A stretch of 64,000 bases of DNA, taken from contig NZ_JHXO01000010.1 in the NCBI RefSeq assembly GCF_000621705.1, positions 124,001 to 188,000 of the forward strand, read 5' to 3'. This document shows, piece by piece, positions 34,187-43,707 of this stretch. This stretch comes from Prolixibacter bellariivorans ATCC BAA-1284. Lineage in GTDB: Bacteria; Bacteroidota; Bacteroidia; Bacteroidales; Prolixibacteraceae. A model generated the notes under the pieces. That model saw only the letters and a program-made list of their open reading frames with translations. It did no database searches and was not told where the DNA came from. Within the stretch, counting starts at the first letter, position 1; every line of letters starts with the position of its first letter. The translations under genes and the position numbers were made by a program.

Positions 34187-36115
34187 ATGGCAGAGAAAGA
34201 TATAAACCTATTTAAAGATTTTCCACCAGTATCAACCGATCAATGGTTTGAGAAAATCAAAACCGACCTGAAGGGTAAGGATTATGAGAGAGCCCTCGTT
34301 TGGCGCACCAACGAAGGGTTCAACGTACAACCGTTTTACCGTCAGGAAAACCTTGAGGACAAAGGATACCTCAATGCGCTTCCCGGTAACTTTCCTTATG
34401 TGCGTGGAAACAAAAAACAAAATAACGACTGGTTCATTCGACAGGATATTCAGGTGACTGACCTGACTGCAGCCAACGCTAAAGCACTGACGATCCTGAA
34501 CAAAGGAGTCACTTCTCTTGGATTCGTAATCACTGGCAACAAAGCCATCTCCGGTTCCGACCTGGATGTTTTATTAAAGGATATTTGTCTGGAAGCTGCA
34601 GAAATCAACTTTGTTGTTTCCGGCAATGTTGCTCAATTAGCTGAAGCATTCATCGGACATACCAGGAAAAGAGGCTATGACCTGAAGACAGTTAATGCTT
34701 CCATCAACTATGATCCACTCAGCGAACTGGTGCTGAAAGGAAAGATGGCGGCATCCGATGCCGAAACCTTCACTTCCGTGAAAAATGCAGTGGAAACTTC
34801 CGCTGAAATGACCAGTTTACAGGTCATTTCCATCGACGGAAAGAACTTCAACAACGCGGGTTCTTCCATCGTACAGGAATTGGCTTTCTCTCTGGCCATG
34901 GGTGCCGAATACCTCAGCCAATTAACTGAGCTCGGTGTGAACGCCGGAATAGCTGCCCCAAAAATCCGTTTTAACCTGGGAATTGGAGGCAATTATTTCA
35001 TGGAGCTGGCGAAACTGCGTGCCGGCCGTCTGCTTTGGTCTCAAATTGTTTCGGCTTACAAGCCGGAATGCCATTGCGATGAAACCTGTGATTGTGAAGA
35101 AGAATGCAAAGATGGTATTTGCCGTTGCGCGGGAAAAATGAAAGTACACTCCGAAACTTCTATCTGGAACAAGACGGTTTACGACGCATACGTTAACATG
35201 TTGCGGACCCAGACAGAAGCCATGTCGGCTGCGCTAGGCGGAACCGACTCGATGACTGTGCTTCCGTTTAACTCGTTTTTCGAAGAAACCGGAGAATTCT
35301 CCGAACGGATTGCCCGCAACCAGCAAATTCTGTTGAAAGAAGAATCACACCTCGATAAGATTGTTGACCCGGGTGCCGGTTCTTATTATATCGAGTCGCT
35401 CACCGACTCCATTGCTGAAGAGGCATGGAAACTATTCCTGGAAGTTCAGGAAAAAGGTGGATTCCTCGCCGCCTTCCGAGCAGGTTTTGTGCAGGCGAAA
35501 GTTAACGAAATGGCCGACAAACGCCGCAAAGCTGTCGCTATTCGTAAAGAAAGCCTGTTAGGTGTTAACCAATTCCCCAACTTCAGCGAGCAAGCTAAAA
35601 TTGAATTCGGGAAAAACTTCTTCGAGCCGGTTTCCCAAAAGGTTGACGGAGCCGAAGCAGAACCAATTTGTCTGTTCCGCGGCGCTGAAGAGTTCGAAAA
35701 AATGCGTTATGCAACTGATACTTTCGCGAAAGCGAACAGACGACCGAAGGCATTCATGCTCACCATTGGTAATCTGACCATGCGGAAGGCTCGTGCACAA
35801 TTTTCATCCAACTTCTTCGCCGTTGCCGGTTACGAAGTAGTCGATAACAATGGTTTTGCCAGTATTGATGCAGGTGTAAAAGCCGCCAAAAAAGCCAATG
35901 CCGATATCATTGTGCTCTGCTCGTCGGATGATGAATACACTGAATTCGGACCTCAGGCTTACGAGTTGATTAAAGATGACGCAATTTTAGTGATTGCCGG
36001 AGCTCCGGCATGTGCCGATGAGCTGAAAGCGAAAGGCATCGAAAATTTCGTTCATGTAAAAACCAACTTGTTGGAAGCACTGAAGGATTACAATAAAAAA
36101 CTGGGAATTAATTAA
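34187..36115 (+). CDS. mutA: Methylmalonyl-CoA mutase small subunit
   Basis: The small subunit of heterodimeric methylmalonyl-CoA mutase, which with adenosylcobalamin interconverts succinyl-CoA and methylmalonyl-CoA in propionate metabolism. The start ATG 34187 (MAEKDINLF) is chosen over 34154 because the upstream residues are not family-like and lie over the promoter box. The TIM-barrel domain occupies about residues 1-480 (HSETSIWNKTVYDAYVNMLRTQTEA) and the cobalamin-type flavodoxin fold the rest, without the DxHxxG cobalamin motif, as expected for this subunit. An unusual cysteine-rich insert (seven Cys in residues 295-314) interrupts the barrel. mutB follows after 66 nt. Confidence 0.92.
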   Translation: MAEKDINLFKDFPPVSTDQWFEKIKTDLKGKDYERALVWRTNEGFNVQPFYRQENLEDKGYLNALPGNFPYVRGNKKQNNDWFIRQDIQVTDLTAANAKALTILNKGVTSLGFVITGNKAISGSDLDVLLKDICLEAAEINFVVSGNVAQLAEAFIGHTRKRGYDLKTVNASINYDPLSELVLKGKMAASDAETFTSVKNAVETSAEMTSLQVISIDGKNFNNAGSSIVQELAFSLAMGAEYLSQLTELGVNAGIAAPKIRFNLGIGGNYFMELAKLRAGRLLWSQIVSAYKPECHCDETCDCEEECKDGICRCAGKMKVHSETSIWNKTVYDAYVNMLRTQTEAMSAALGGTDSMTVLPFNSFFEETGEFSERIARNQQILLKEESHLDKIVDPGAGSYYIESLTDSIAEEAWKLFLEVQEKGGFLAAFRAGFVQAKVNEMADKRRKAVAIRKESLLGVNQFPNFSEQAKIEFGKNFFEPVSQKVDGAEAEPICLFRGAEEFEKMRYATDTFAKANRRPKAFMLTIGNLTMRKARAQFSSNFFAVAGYEVVDNNGFASIDAGVKAAKKANADIIVLCSSDDEYTEFGPQAYELIKDDAILVIAGAPACADELKAKGIENFVHVKTNLLEALKDYNKKLGIN

Positions 36116-36181
36116 GGGATGAAGATGATTTCCGGTTTTCCCGGAAGGCATTTATGATTCATCACTAAAAATACTCAAGCA

Positions 36182-38338
36182 ATGAAACCGAATTTTAAAG
36201 ACATCAATATAAAAGGTTCAAAAGCCGGCTGTTCAAGTAGTGAAAAAGAGTGGGCCGAAAAGAACCACATTTCAAAAGATTGGCTGACACCAGAGCAGAT
36301 TCCGGTAAAACCGGTGTATACAAAAGCCGACCTGGAAGGCATGGAGCAGCTGAATTATGCCGCTGGTCTGCCACCCTTTTTGCGCGGTCCTTACTCTGCA
36401 ATGTATGCCATGCGTCCGTGGACCATTCGTCAGTATGCCGGATTCTCTACCGCAGAAGAATCCAACGCATTCTACCGTCGCAACCTGGCGGCCGGACAAA
36501 AAGGTTTGTCGGTAGCCTTCGACCTGGCAACACACCGCGGCTACGACTCCGACCACCCTCGTGTAGTTGGCGATGTTGGTAAAGCTGGTGTGGCCATCGA
36601 CTCGATTCTGGATATGAAAATCCTTTTCGATGAAATTCCTCTCGACAAAATGTCTGTTTCGATGACCATGAACGGAGCCGTACTCCCGATTATGGCCTTC
36701 TACATTGTTACCGGGCTGGAGCAGGGCGCTACCCTGGAACAACTTTCCGGAACCATCCAGAACGATATTCTGAAGGAATTCATGGTGCGGAACACATACA
36801 TTTACCCGCCGGAATTCTCGATGAAAATCATCGCTGATATTTTCGAGTTCACCTCGCAGAAAATGCCCAGGTTCAACTCTATCTCCATTTCAGGATACCA
36901 CATGCAGGAAGCTGGTGCTACCGCTGACATTGAAATGGCGTACACCCTGGCTGACGGATTGGACTATATCCGTACCGGAATGAAAGCTGGTTTGGACGTG
37001 GATGCATTTGCACCTCGCCTTTCCTTCTTCTGGGCCATCGGAATGAACCACTTCATGGAAATCGCCAAGATGCGTGCAGCTCGTATGCTCTGGGCCAAAA
37101 TCGTGAAGAAATTCGGTCCGAAGAACCCGAAATCGATGGCACTGCGTACACACTCGCAAACTTCGGGATGGTCGTTAACCGAGCAGGATCCATTTAACAA
37201 CGTAGGTCGTACCGCAATTGAAGCTATGGCTGCTGCACTCGGACACACCCAGTCGCTGCACACCAATGCACTCGATGAAGCAATCGCGCTGCCGACTGAT
37301 TTCTCGGCTCGTATTGCCCGTAACACGCAGCTTTACATTCAGCAGGAAACCGAAATTTGTCGTTCACTTGACCCATGGGCCGGTTCTTACTACGTGGAAT
37401 CACTGACCAAAGAATTGGCTGACAAGGCCTGGAAACTCATTGAGGAAGTGGAAGAGTTGGGTGGTATGTCGAAAGCCATCGAAACCGGGGTGCCGAAAAT
37501 GCGCATTGAAGAGGCGGCTGCCCGCACTCAAGGTCGCATCGACTCAGGTAACCAGACCATCGTTGGTGTCAACCGCTACAAACTTGACAAACAAGACCCG
37601 ATTGATATCCTGGAAATTGACAATACCGCTGTGCGGAAATCGCAGATTGCCCGTTTGGAGAAACTGCGCGCCGAAAGGAATGAAGCTGATGTAAAAGCTT
37701 CATTGGAAGCCATTACCCGTTGTGCGGAAACCGGAAAAGGAAACTTACTGGAACTCGCCATCGATGCAGCAAAAAAACGTGCTACTTTGGGAGAAATTTC
37801 CTATGCTTGTGAAAAAGTTGTCGGACGGTATAAAGCAGTAATCAGAACCATTTCAGGAGTGTATTCATCAGAAGCGAAAAACGATAAGGAGTTCGGAGAG
37901 GCTCGTAATCTCGTCGAAAAATTTGCGGAGAAAGAAGGACGCCAGCCGCGTATCATGATTGCCAAAATGGGACAGGACGGTCACGACCGTGGTGCCAAGG
38001 TAGTCGCAACCGGTTATGCCGACCTCGGTTTCGACGTGGATATGGGACCATTGTTCCAAACTCCGGAAGAAGCCGCTAAACAGGCTGTTGAAAATGATGT
38101 GCATGTGCTGGGAGTTTCCTCCCTCGCCGCAGGTCATAAAACATTGGTACCTTCGGTTATCGAAGAGCTGAAAAAACTGGGGCGTGAAGACATCATGGTC
38201 ATTGCCGGCGGTGTGATCCCGTCGCAGGATTACCAGTATCTTTACGATGCCGGTGTAGTTGCCATTTTTGGCCCTGGAACTTCTGTTACCACAGCCGGTA
38301 AAAAAATTATGGAAATTCTGCTGGCTGCCCAGGAATAG
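36182..38338 (+). CDS. mutB: Methylmalonyl-CoA mutase large (catalytic) subunit
   Basis: The catalytic subunit of 718 residues. The N-terminal barrel shows [21 protein letters not shown] and [17 protein letters not shown]. The C-terminal cobalamin-binding domain has the DxHxxG motif in [16 protein letters not shown] (about residue 600), followed by [11 protein letters not shown] and [10 protein letters not shown]. It forms an operon with mutA and ends in a clear terminator. The likely role is propionate production from, or feeding into, succinate. Epimerase and the G-protein chaperone genes are not in the window. Confidence 0.96.
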   Translation: MKPNFKDINIKGSKAGCSSSEKEWAEKNHISKDWLTPEQIPVKPVYTKADLEGMEQLNYAAGLPPFLRGPYSAMYAMRPWTIRQYAGFSTAEESNAFYRRNLAAGQKGLSVAFDLATHRGYDSDHPRVVGDVGKAGVAIDSILDMKILFDEIPLDKMSVSMTMNGAVLPIMAFYIVTGLEQGATLEQLSGTIQNDILKEFMVRNTYIYPPEFSMKIIADIFEFTSQKMPRFNSISISGYHMQEAGATADIEMAYTLADGLDYIRTGMKAGLDVDAFAPRLSFFWAIGMNHFMEIAKMRAARMLWAKIVKKFGPKNPKSMALRTHSQTSGWSLTEQDPFNNVGRTAIEAMAAALGHTQSLHTNALDEAIALPTDFSARIARNTQLYIQQETEICRSLDPWAGSYYVESLTKELADKAWKLIEEVEELGGMSKAIETGVPKMRIEEAAARTQGRIDSGNQTIVGVNRYKLDKQDPIDILEIDNTAVRKSQIARLEKLRAERNEADVKASLEAITRCAETGKGNLLELAIDAAKKRATLGEISYACEKVVGRYKAVIRTISGVYSSEAKNDKEFGEARNLVEKFAEKEGRQPRIMIAKMGQDGHDRGAKVVATGYADLGFDVDMGPLFQTPEEAAKQAVENDVHVLGVSSLAAGHKTLVPSVIEELKKLGREDIMVIAGGVIPSQDYQYLYDAGVVAIFGPGTSVTTAGKKIMEILLAAQE

Positions 38339-38686
38339 AATTCATTCATTTACGATAGTTGAGAACCCTGGCTACGGCCGGGGTTTTCTTTTTTCATAAA
38401 AATCGTATTTCATTTTACATTAAGAAATTGTAATTTAGTTATCTAAACCAGACCATACAATTTTCGGCAAACAACTGCTTCCCCGACCAGACTAAAGTAT
38501 CACCATCCATCCTCCTCATTTTTTCGTTGATTCTCATTTCTTTTTTATCCTGATAAAAGAGAGAGGAATCATTTCACTCTATGCAGATAAATAGGCACAA
38601 CACAATCGGCTGGCTATTTATCCACGCTACATGTTAGACCCAACCTGCTCCTCAACAAAAAAATTAACCTTTAAAAGTCTGTTTCC
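38339..38686. other. 348-bp intergenic region after mutB
   Basis: Apart from the mutB terminator (38364-38396) the region is AT-rich and I see no gene or RNA. It must hold the promoter of the DUF2202 gene, but no clear TAnnTTTG element is found. Confidence 0.45.
38364..38396 (+). terminator. Terminator after mutA-mutB
   Basis: AACCCTGGC / GCCGGGGTT (one G-T pair) with a 4-nt loop TACG is followed by TTCTTTTTT. Confidence 0.85.
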
Positions 38687-39967
38687 ATGAAAAAGTATCT
38701 ATTGTCTTTCATCAGCTACCTGCTGTTGATTGGCTTATTCATTCCTTCTTGTACACAAGACAGCCCAATTACGGATAGTCCGGAAAAATCAAAGGAAGGA
38801 GAAATGGCGACCGCGCAGTTGACCGAAGATTTGGAGGCATGGGAGATTGATCTGTATACGTTGGCAAAAACGGAAAAGCTTGCCTACGATTTGTACAACG
38901 AATTAAAAGTGATGTATCCCAATAACCCGGTTTTCGCTCACACTGCTTCAAGCGAACTGGTACACTGGACACGTATCAGCAATTTGATTGCAACTTACGA
39001 CAACCTGAACGACCCAACTCGTGACGATGGAGGTACTGCTTACGGTCCCGGCGTTTTCGACGATGCTGAGGATGATTTCACCACATTCTACAGTACCCTA
39101 GCAGGTGCAAAAGTCGATGTACTGACAGCACTAAAAGCAGGATATACTGTAGAAGCACTGGAGATTCTCAAAGTCTATGTGGCAGTTCAATCCGCTACCA
39201 CAGCTCAAATTTCGGAAGCGCTAGCTGCTTACAGCTGTTTGGAGAAAGCCGAGCCACATCACCTGAAAGCATACAACTGGAATCTGCTAAAACTGGACAT
39301 AACGTATGACATCTCCACTGCAAGTACTGACTTTGCAGGTATTTTTACAGATGATGAAGTTACCCAGCTACAGGATTTGATTTCTTCGATCCTCGAAGAT
39401 CAGAACAGCACATTCACTGGCACTACTGTTTGTCCCGGTTGTGGCTTAGGACCTTTTACAAATGATTGTCCATGCGGACTGGGTCCATGTGGAACCGATG
39501 GTACAACTACTGCAACGTTATCCGATGCAGAACTTGCCGATCTAGTTCTTCTGGTAAAAGTTGAGAAACTGGCTTATGATGTTTATTATACACTAGGTCA
39601 GACATACACCACTCCGCCTATTTTGGGCAACATTACCGAAGCTGAAAATAGGCATTGGAAAGTGCTCCAAAATCTTTTCGTCAAATATGGCGAAACCGAT
39701 CCAACACTGGATGGTAGCGGTCTCGACCTGGCAACCGGGTTGTATAATGATGCAGATATGGAAGAAGCTTATCAGGAATACGTCGATTATGGTGTTGTAA
39801 GTCTGCTCCAGGCAATGGAAACCGGTACCTTGATTGAGCAACTTGAGCTCGATAAGCTAAATAGCGCTCTTGGTAATACAACGCTTCCGGATCTTACCAC
39901 CATCTACACCAATTTCATCAGTGCAGATGGTGCTCATATGACAGCATTTGAGAATCACACAAATTAA
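38687..39967 (+). CDS. Lipoprotein with two DUF2202 (ferritin-like) domains
   Basis: A 426-residue lipoprotein (signal MKKYLLSFISYLLLIGLF, lipobox PSC). Two copies of the DUF2202 pattern are present: residues about 50-215 (LAKTEKLAYDLYNEL, SELVHWTRISNLI, HHLKAYNWNL) and about 285-425 (LVKVEKLAYDVYYTL, AENRHWKVLQNLF, HMTAFENH). The family is predicted to be a helical ferritin-like fold with Glu and His that could bind metal. The two copies are joined by a linker with five Cys (CPGCGLGPF then CPCGLGPCG, residues about 248-268). Function is unknown. A terminator follows. Confidence 0.85.
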   Translation: MKKYLLSFISYLLLIGLFIPSCTQDSPITDSPEKSKEGEMATAQLTEDLEAWEIDLYTLAKTEKLAYDLYNELKVMYPNNPVFAHTASSELVHWTRISNLIATYDNLNDPTRDDGGTAYGPGVFDDAEDDFTTFYSTLAGAKVDVLTALKAGYTVEALEILKVYVAVQSATTAQISEALAAYSCLEKAEPHHLKAYNWNLLKLDITYDISTASTDFAGIFTDDEVTQLQDLISSILEDQNSTFTGTTVCPGCGLGPFTNDCPCGLGPCGTDGTTTATLSDAELADLVLLVKVEKLAYDVYYTLGQTYTTPPILGNITEAENRHWKVLQNLFVKYGETDPTLDGSGLDLATGLYNDADMEEAYQEYVDYGVVSLLQAMETGTLIEQLELDKLNSALGNTTLPDLTTIYTNFISADGAHMTAFENHTN

Positions 39968-40004
39968 ATGCAAATAATTTAGGTTCACATTGACTTTCCA
40001 TGGC

Positions 40005-40041
40005 AAACGGGGCAATGCATCTGGCGTTGCCTCGTTTCTTA
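40005..40041 (+). terminator. Terminator after the DUF2202 gene
   Basis: AAACGGGGCAA / TTGCCTCGTTT (one wobble) with an 11-nt loop is followed by CTT. It lies 40 nt after the stop and upstream of the DUF302 gene. Confidence 0.6.
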
Positions 40042-40167
40042 TTAAACAAACCAATATTTTATATATCTACATTTTTCAATATTTTTGAAATTGTTCTGTT
40101 CTTTATAGACGGAAAACTAAACAGTTTTTCAAATTACTTGTTAGTAACAACAAAAAGGAGATGTACT

Positions 40168-40557
40168 ATGGAATTTTATCTGGCAAAAACATTAACTGAT
40201 ACATCATTTGAAGTTGCATTAGACAAAGTCACATCAGCGTTGAAAGATCAGGGCTTTGGGGTTATTACCGAAATTGATGTAAAAGATACGCTGAAAAAGA
40301 AAATCGATGTGGACTTCAGAAAGTACAAAATTCTGGGAGCCTGTAATCCGGCTTTAGCACATCAGGCACTTGAGAGTAACGACAAAATTGGAATTATGCT
40401 TCCGTGTAACGTCGTTGTACAGGAAACACCGGAAGGAAAAATTGAGGTCTCTACAGTTAATCCAATGGAGGCAATGAAACCGGTTGCAACACCCGAACTA
40501 GAGCAATTTGCAGGAAAAGTGACACAACATCTTCAGTCTGTTTTAGACGTTTTGTAA
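40168..40557 (+). CDS. DUF302 domain protein
   Basis: A single-domain protein of 129 residues of the DUF302 family. Conserved parts are FEVALDKVTSALKDQGFGVITEIDV, ILGACNPALAHQAL and GIMLPCNVVV, with the two family cysteines. Function unknown, cytoplasmic. The frame is open from 40000, but an AAGGAG site 8-10 nt before ATG 40168 and the family alignment fix the start there. Confidence 0.9.
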   Translation: MEFYLAKTLTDTSFEVALDKVTSALKDQGFGVITEIDVKDTLKKKIDVDFRKYKILGACNPALAHQALESNDKIGIMLPCNVVVQETPEGKIEVSTVNPMEAMKPVATPELEQFAGKVTQHLQSVLDVL

Positions 40558-40584
40558 ATAGTATAGATAACTTTAGTCTTTCCA

Positions 40585-40617
40585 TGAAAAAGGCCGCGAA
40601 TCGCGGCCTTTTTTTAT
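40585..40617. terminator. Terminator between DUF302 and the subtilase
   Basis: AAAAAGGCCGCG / CGCGGCCTTTTT with a 3-nt loop and T7. The hairpin is symmetrical, so it can serve both convergent genes. Confidence 0.85.
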
Positions 40618-40626
40618 TTCGTCATC

Positions 40627-41802
40627 TTATTGAATTCCTATCGGATCGGGATTGCCATCCGGGTCACCAGAGACAACTCCATCAGCCACTGGTTTTCCAC
40701 CAGTCATTAACAGAATTCCAGCCATATGAGGTGCCGCCATCGAGGTTCCACTCATCGTCGTATAACCTCCTCCCTTATAAGTTGAGAGTATGTTTACACC
40801 TGGTTCACAATAATCAACATGTGTTCCGTAGTTGGAAAAATAAGCCCACGCATCTTGATCATCACATGCCGAAACCGTAAACAGATTAACACCTTCAGCT
40901 CGTGCCGGTGAGTGGTATTCTGCATCATCCGATTCATTACCTGCGGCTAAAGACACATATACACCACTAGCACCCAAGGCCTCAACAGCCAGGTCAATTG
41001 GCTCATAAATTGAACCACCCAAACTTAAATTAGCAGCATCGCCGGGTGAGGCATTACTCGTTACATAGTCGATTCCGGCAATAATCTGGGAATACGCTCC
41101 GGAACCTCGCCTGTCAAGTACTTTGACCGGGACAACAGTTGCTCCTGCTGCCACACCTACAACGCCAATATCGTTATTCAATGCTGCAATAATTCCGGCA
41201 CAATGAGTCCCATGGCCGTTATCGTCATCAGCAGTGGTTGTGCGTGTAACAAAAGTCTGTCCATCGGCAACATTTACAATCAGGTCAGGGTGCTCATAGT
41301 CAATTCCGGTATCAATTACCCAAGCTGTTTTCCCGGTACCGTCACCGCTTCCCACGCGGGCAATCCCGTAAGGTACTGTTTGTGCCGGAGGGGTAGGATC
41401 GACTACAGGTGGTTTTCCCCGTAAAATGAACATTCGATCGGGAAATATTCGATCGACATTCGAATTTTTACGTAATTTGGTCAACTCCGCATCATCCAGC
41501 TCTGCTGCAAAACCTTTTACAGCTGTGCCATAAACCTGCAAAAATGGTCGGGCACTTAAATCTCTTTCCGGAAGGAAGGTTTTTGCCGATTCTTTAACTG
41601 CAGCTTTCCGGCCTTCATAAGTTAGAGATGCCGTTTTCAAATCAACGACTCCGGACTTTAGGACAACGATATATTGTCCTGGAATTACTTGTCCGCTTTG
41701 AATTGTTTCATCGTTTTCCGTGGATAGTGAGCTTTCATTTTTCTCACAACTAACCCAAAGCAATACCAGCAATGCTGATACGATTAATTTCATCATTTTC
41801 AT
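40627..41802 (-). CDS. Subtilisin-like S8 serine peptidase lipoprotein
   Basis: A 391-residue protein with a lipoprotein signal (lipobox VSC, about Cys19), an inhibitor-I9-type propeptide (about 35-125; GQYIVVLKSGVVD) and an S8 catalytic domain. The triad is visible: Asp in AWVIDTGIDYEHPD (about 163), His in DNGHGTHCAG (about 200) and Ser in SGTSMAAPHMAG (about 350). An intact propeptide and triad suggest an active, self-processing peptidase on the outer face of a membrane. The substrate is unknown. It has its own transcript: a terminator separates it from the upstream lipoprotein gene. Confidence 0.93.
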   Translation of the reverse strand: MKMMKLIVSALLVLLWVSCEKNESSLSTENDETIQSGQVIPGQYIVVLKSGVVDLKTASLTYEGRKAAVKESAKTFLPERDLSARPFLQVYGTAVKGFAAELDDAELTKLRKNSNVDRIFPDRMFILRGKPPVVDPTPPAQTVPYGIARVGSGDGTGKTAWVIDTGIDYEHPDLIVNVADGQTFVTRTTTADDDNGHGTHCAGIIAALNNDIGVVGVAAGATVVPVKVLDRRGSGAYSQIIAGIDYVTSNASPGDAANLSLGGSIYEPIDLAVEALGASGVYVSLAAGNESDDAEYHSPARAEGVNLFTVSACDDQDAWAYFSNYGTHVDYCEPGVNILSTYKGGGYTTMSGTSMAAPHMAGILLMTGGKPVADGVVSGDPDGNPDPIGIQ

Positions 41803-41877
41803 ACAGTAAAGGTTTTAATGTTAATTAATCTAGCAGAGTCATTCTTGGTCAACACAATAAATATAATAAATTTAAAT

Positions 41878-41918
41878 TAAAAGCAGGCAGTGTTTTCGGC
41901 TTAACACTACCTGCTTAA
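41878..41918 (-). terminator. Terminator after the unknown lipoprotein gene
   Basis: On the minus strand AAGCAGGTAGTGTT / AACACTGCCTGCTT pairs with one mismatch around an 8-nt loop and is followed by TTTTAATTT. Confidence 0.8.
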
Positions 41919-41990
41919 TGGGGTTAGGATTAGGTCAGTTCAAGCAAAGTCTGCTTCCGTTGCAGAAGTAAAAAAATAAATCGTTGTATA

Positions 41991-43430
41991 TCATCTACGA
42001 CCTCGTCGACCTCCACCTCTTGAGCCTTTCGAACCAGTTGCTCCTGAACTGGAATCATCTGTAGCCACTTCTTCATCATCACCCTTTCCATCTGGCCGAT
42101 TACCATGAGATTCTTCCTCTGCGGTGTAAGAGAAAGGTGATGAAGAACGATCGACATTCGGCATTTGCCATACCATAAACTCTTCATTACCATGAATGAG
42201 TTCAAGTGCCTGTACATAGTCATCAGCCTGGTTGGTAAATCCGTCCATTTTTTTCTTGTAAGGAGCGTCAATTGTATACCGATAAGTGCCTAACAGAATA
42301 TCCAGTTCGGCTGCGTTGCCCTTCAGAATCTTATGAATAGTATAGGTTCCCAAGTCTTTATACGTCCATGGGTCAGTCGAATCGTCAATAGTGCGAATGG
42401 TGACAAACGTTTTCCAGAATTTTTGCCGGGTGTACATAAACGCGGACAAGTCGATATACTTCTTCACAACAGTTTCCTGCTCCTTGTTAGTTTTGTTCAA
42501 TATTCTAACGGTTTTCTCTATAACAGGATAGAAACATTCATCACCAGGAATGCCCATAAATTCGTTCAGATAGCATATCTCATCTATCGTCAAAGTTCCT
42601 GTTTTATCAGAACCTGCACTGACACAAGCCGCACAAAGGTTGGCAACAAACAATTGCTCTTCTTCCAGAGACATAAACTCTACGGGTTTTTCACTCTGAC
42701 TCCAGTCGCTAATATTATCGAGTCGACCTTTTATCTTGAAGTTATCCTTAAGGAAACTGAGTTCACCGTGAAATCCGTGGGCCAGTAACTCTTTATAAAC
42801 AGCTAAATTCTCTAATGGTGAATCGATAGGCTTATCTTCCATATCCTGCTCGAGAGCAGCATCTGTTCTAACCATAAATAAACGGCCACAATAGTCGCGA
42901 ATAACTTCAGATACCGTTCCGTCGCCAAAATTCTTAATCACCTCTTCTAACCTGCGGGCAAGAACTTCCGGTCCCGAACGAATCAGGTTTAAACGTCCCA
43001 TTTCAATTTCCTGGACATTCTCTCCCACAACTTCATAAACCTCACCTTCGGAATCGTAAAGCAAAGGCACATCATCCCATTCCGGGAAACCGCCTCCTTC
43101 GGGAACAATTACATCACCTTCGGGAGTTGTAATACTGGCTGTGAGATAGGGAATCGTTACATCGATAATTCCTTCTTTCACCACATCCTGAAACTCCACA
43201 GAGTATTCCAGCGGGTATAACTTGGGTATTCCTTTCAAATTACGCTGGATAACCCACAAGTCACCATACAGATCGCTAGGATCAACAGTAATCTTTTTAC
43301 CTTTCTTCAAAACTAACTCAGCTTCAGCCTCGTCTTGTTCGTCAAGGAATGATTGTTGACATCCTGCAAACAAAAAGCAGATTGCAAGGGACAACAATAG
43401 CATCAATTTCATTTGTTTTAGGTTTCTCAT
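41991..43430 (-). CDS. Unknown lipoprotein with Arg/Gly-rich C-terminus
   Basis: I do not recognise this 479-residue protein. It has a lipoprotein signal (LLLSLAICFLFAGC, Cys about 24). The first 150 mature residues are acidic, with KKGKKITVDPSDLYGDLWV and PEGDVIVPEGGGFPEWD. A middle region has CAACVSAGSDKTGTLTIDEIC, a pattern with paired cysteines. The tail is low-complexity and ends in GSRGGGRRGRR, which would be strongly basic. It faces the LuxR-type regulator gene across a 277-bp divergent region with a palindrome. Function unknown. Confidence 0.7.
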   Translation of the reverse strand: MRNLKQMKLMLLLSLAICFLFAGCQQSFLDEQDEAEAELVLKKGKKITVDPSDLYGDLWVIQRNLKGIPKLYPLEYSVEFQDVVKEGIIDVTIPYLTASITTPEGDVIVPEGGGFPEWDDVPLLYDSEGEVYEVVGENVQEIEMGRLNLIRSGPEVLARRLEEVIKNFGDGTVSEVIRDYCGRLFMVRTDAALEQDMEDKPIDSPLENLAVYKELLAHGFHGELSFLKDNFKIKGRLDNISDWSQSEKPVEFMSLEEEQLFVANLCAACVSAGSDKTGTLTIDEICYLNEFMGIPGDECFYPVIEKTVRILNKTNKEQETVVKKYIDLSAFMYTRQKFWKTFVTIRTIDDSTDPWTYKDLGTYTIHKILKGNAAELDILLGTYRYTIDAPYKKKMDGFTNQADDYVQALELIHGNEEFMVWQMPNVDRSSSPFSYTAEEESHGNRPDGKGDDEEVATDDSSSGATGSKGSRGGGRRGRR

Positions 43431-43578
43431 AGCAAGATTTTTTAAGAAAAGTTAACGTCTGCAGAGGATTGAGGTGGGAATTCTTCCATAAATGCAGACG
43501 GGGTTGATAGTTTGTTTAATTAAATGTACAGATTATTGCCTGTTGAAGACAATCGTCATTATGTGCATTTTATCTCCC

Positions 43579-43612
43579 CTAGATGTGTAGTTTTTGATAA
43601 ACATTCATCTAG
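43579..43612. promoter_or_regulatory. Candidate operator palindrome in a divergent promoter region
   Basis: CTAGATG (43579-43585) and CATCTAG (43606-43612) form perfect 7-bp arms separated by 20 nt, between the divergent lipoprotein gene and LuxR-type regulator gene. Confidence 0.35.
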
Positions 43613-43707
43613 ACTGCCTAAACATATGAGGATTCTGAATAAACAAATGTTGATTTCTATTGCCTTTCTGTTTAAATCACTGTAACTTGTTTTATGAATC
43701 GATGCTT

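Noticed and set aside
40000-40167. N-terminal extension of the DUF302 protein
   Set aside because: The extra 56 residues overlap the terminator hairpin of the previous gene, and a strong AAGGAG site marks ATG 40168.
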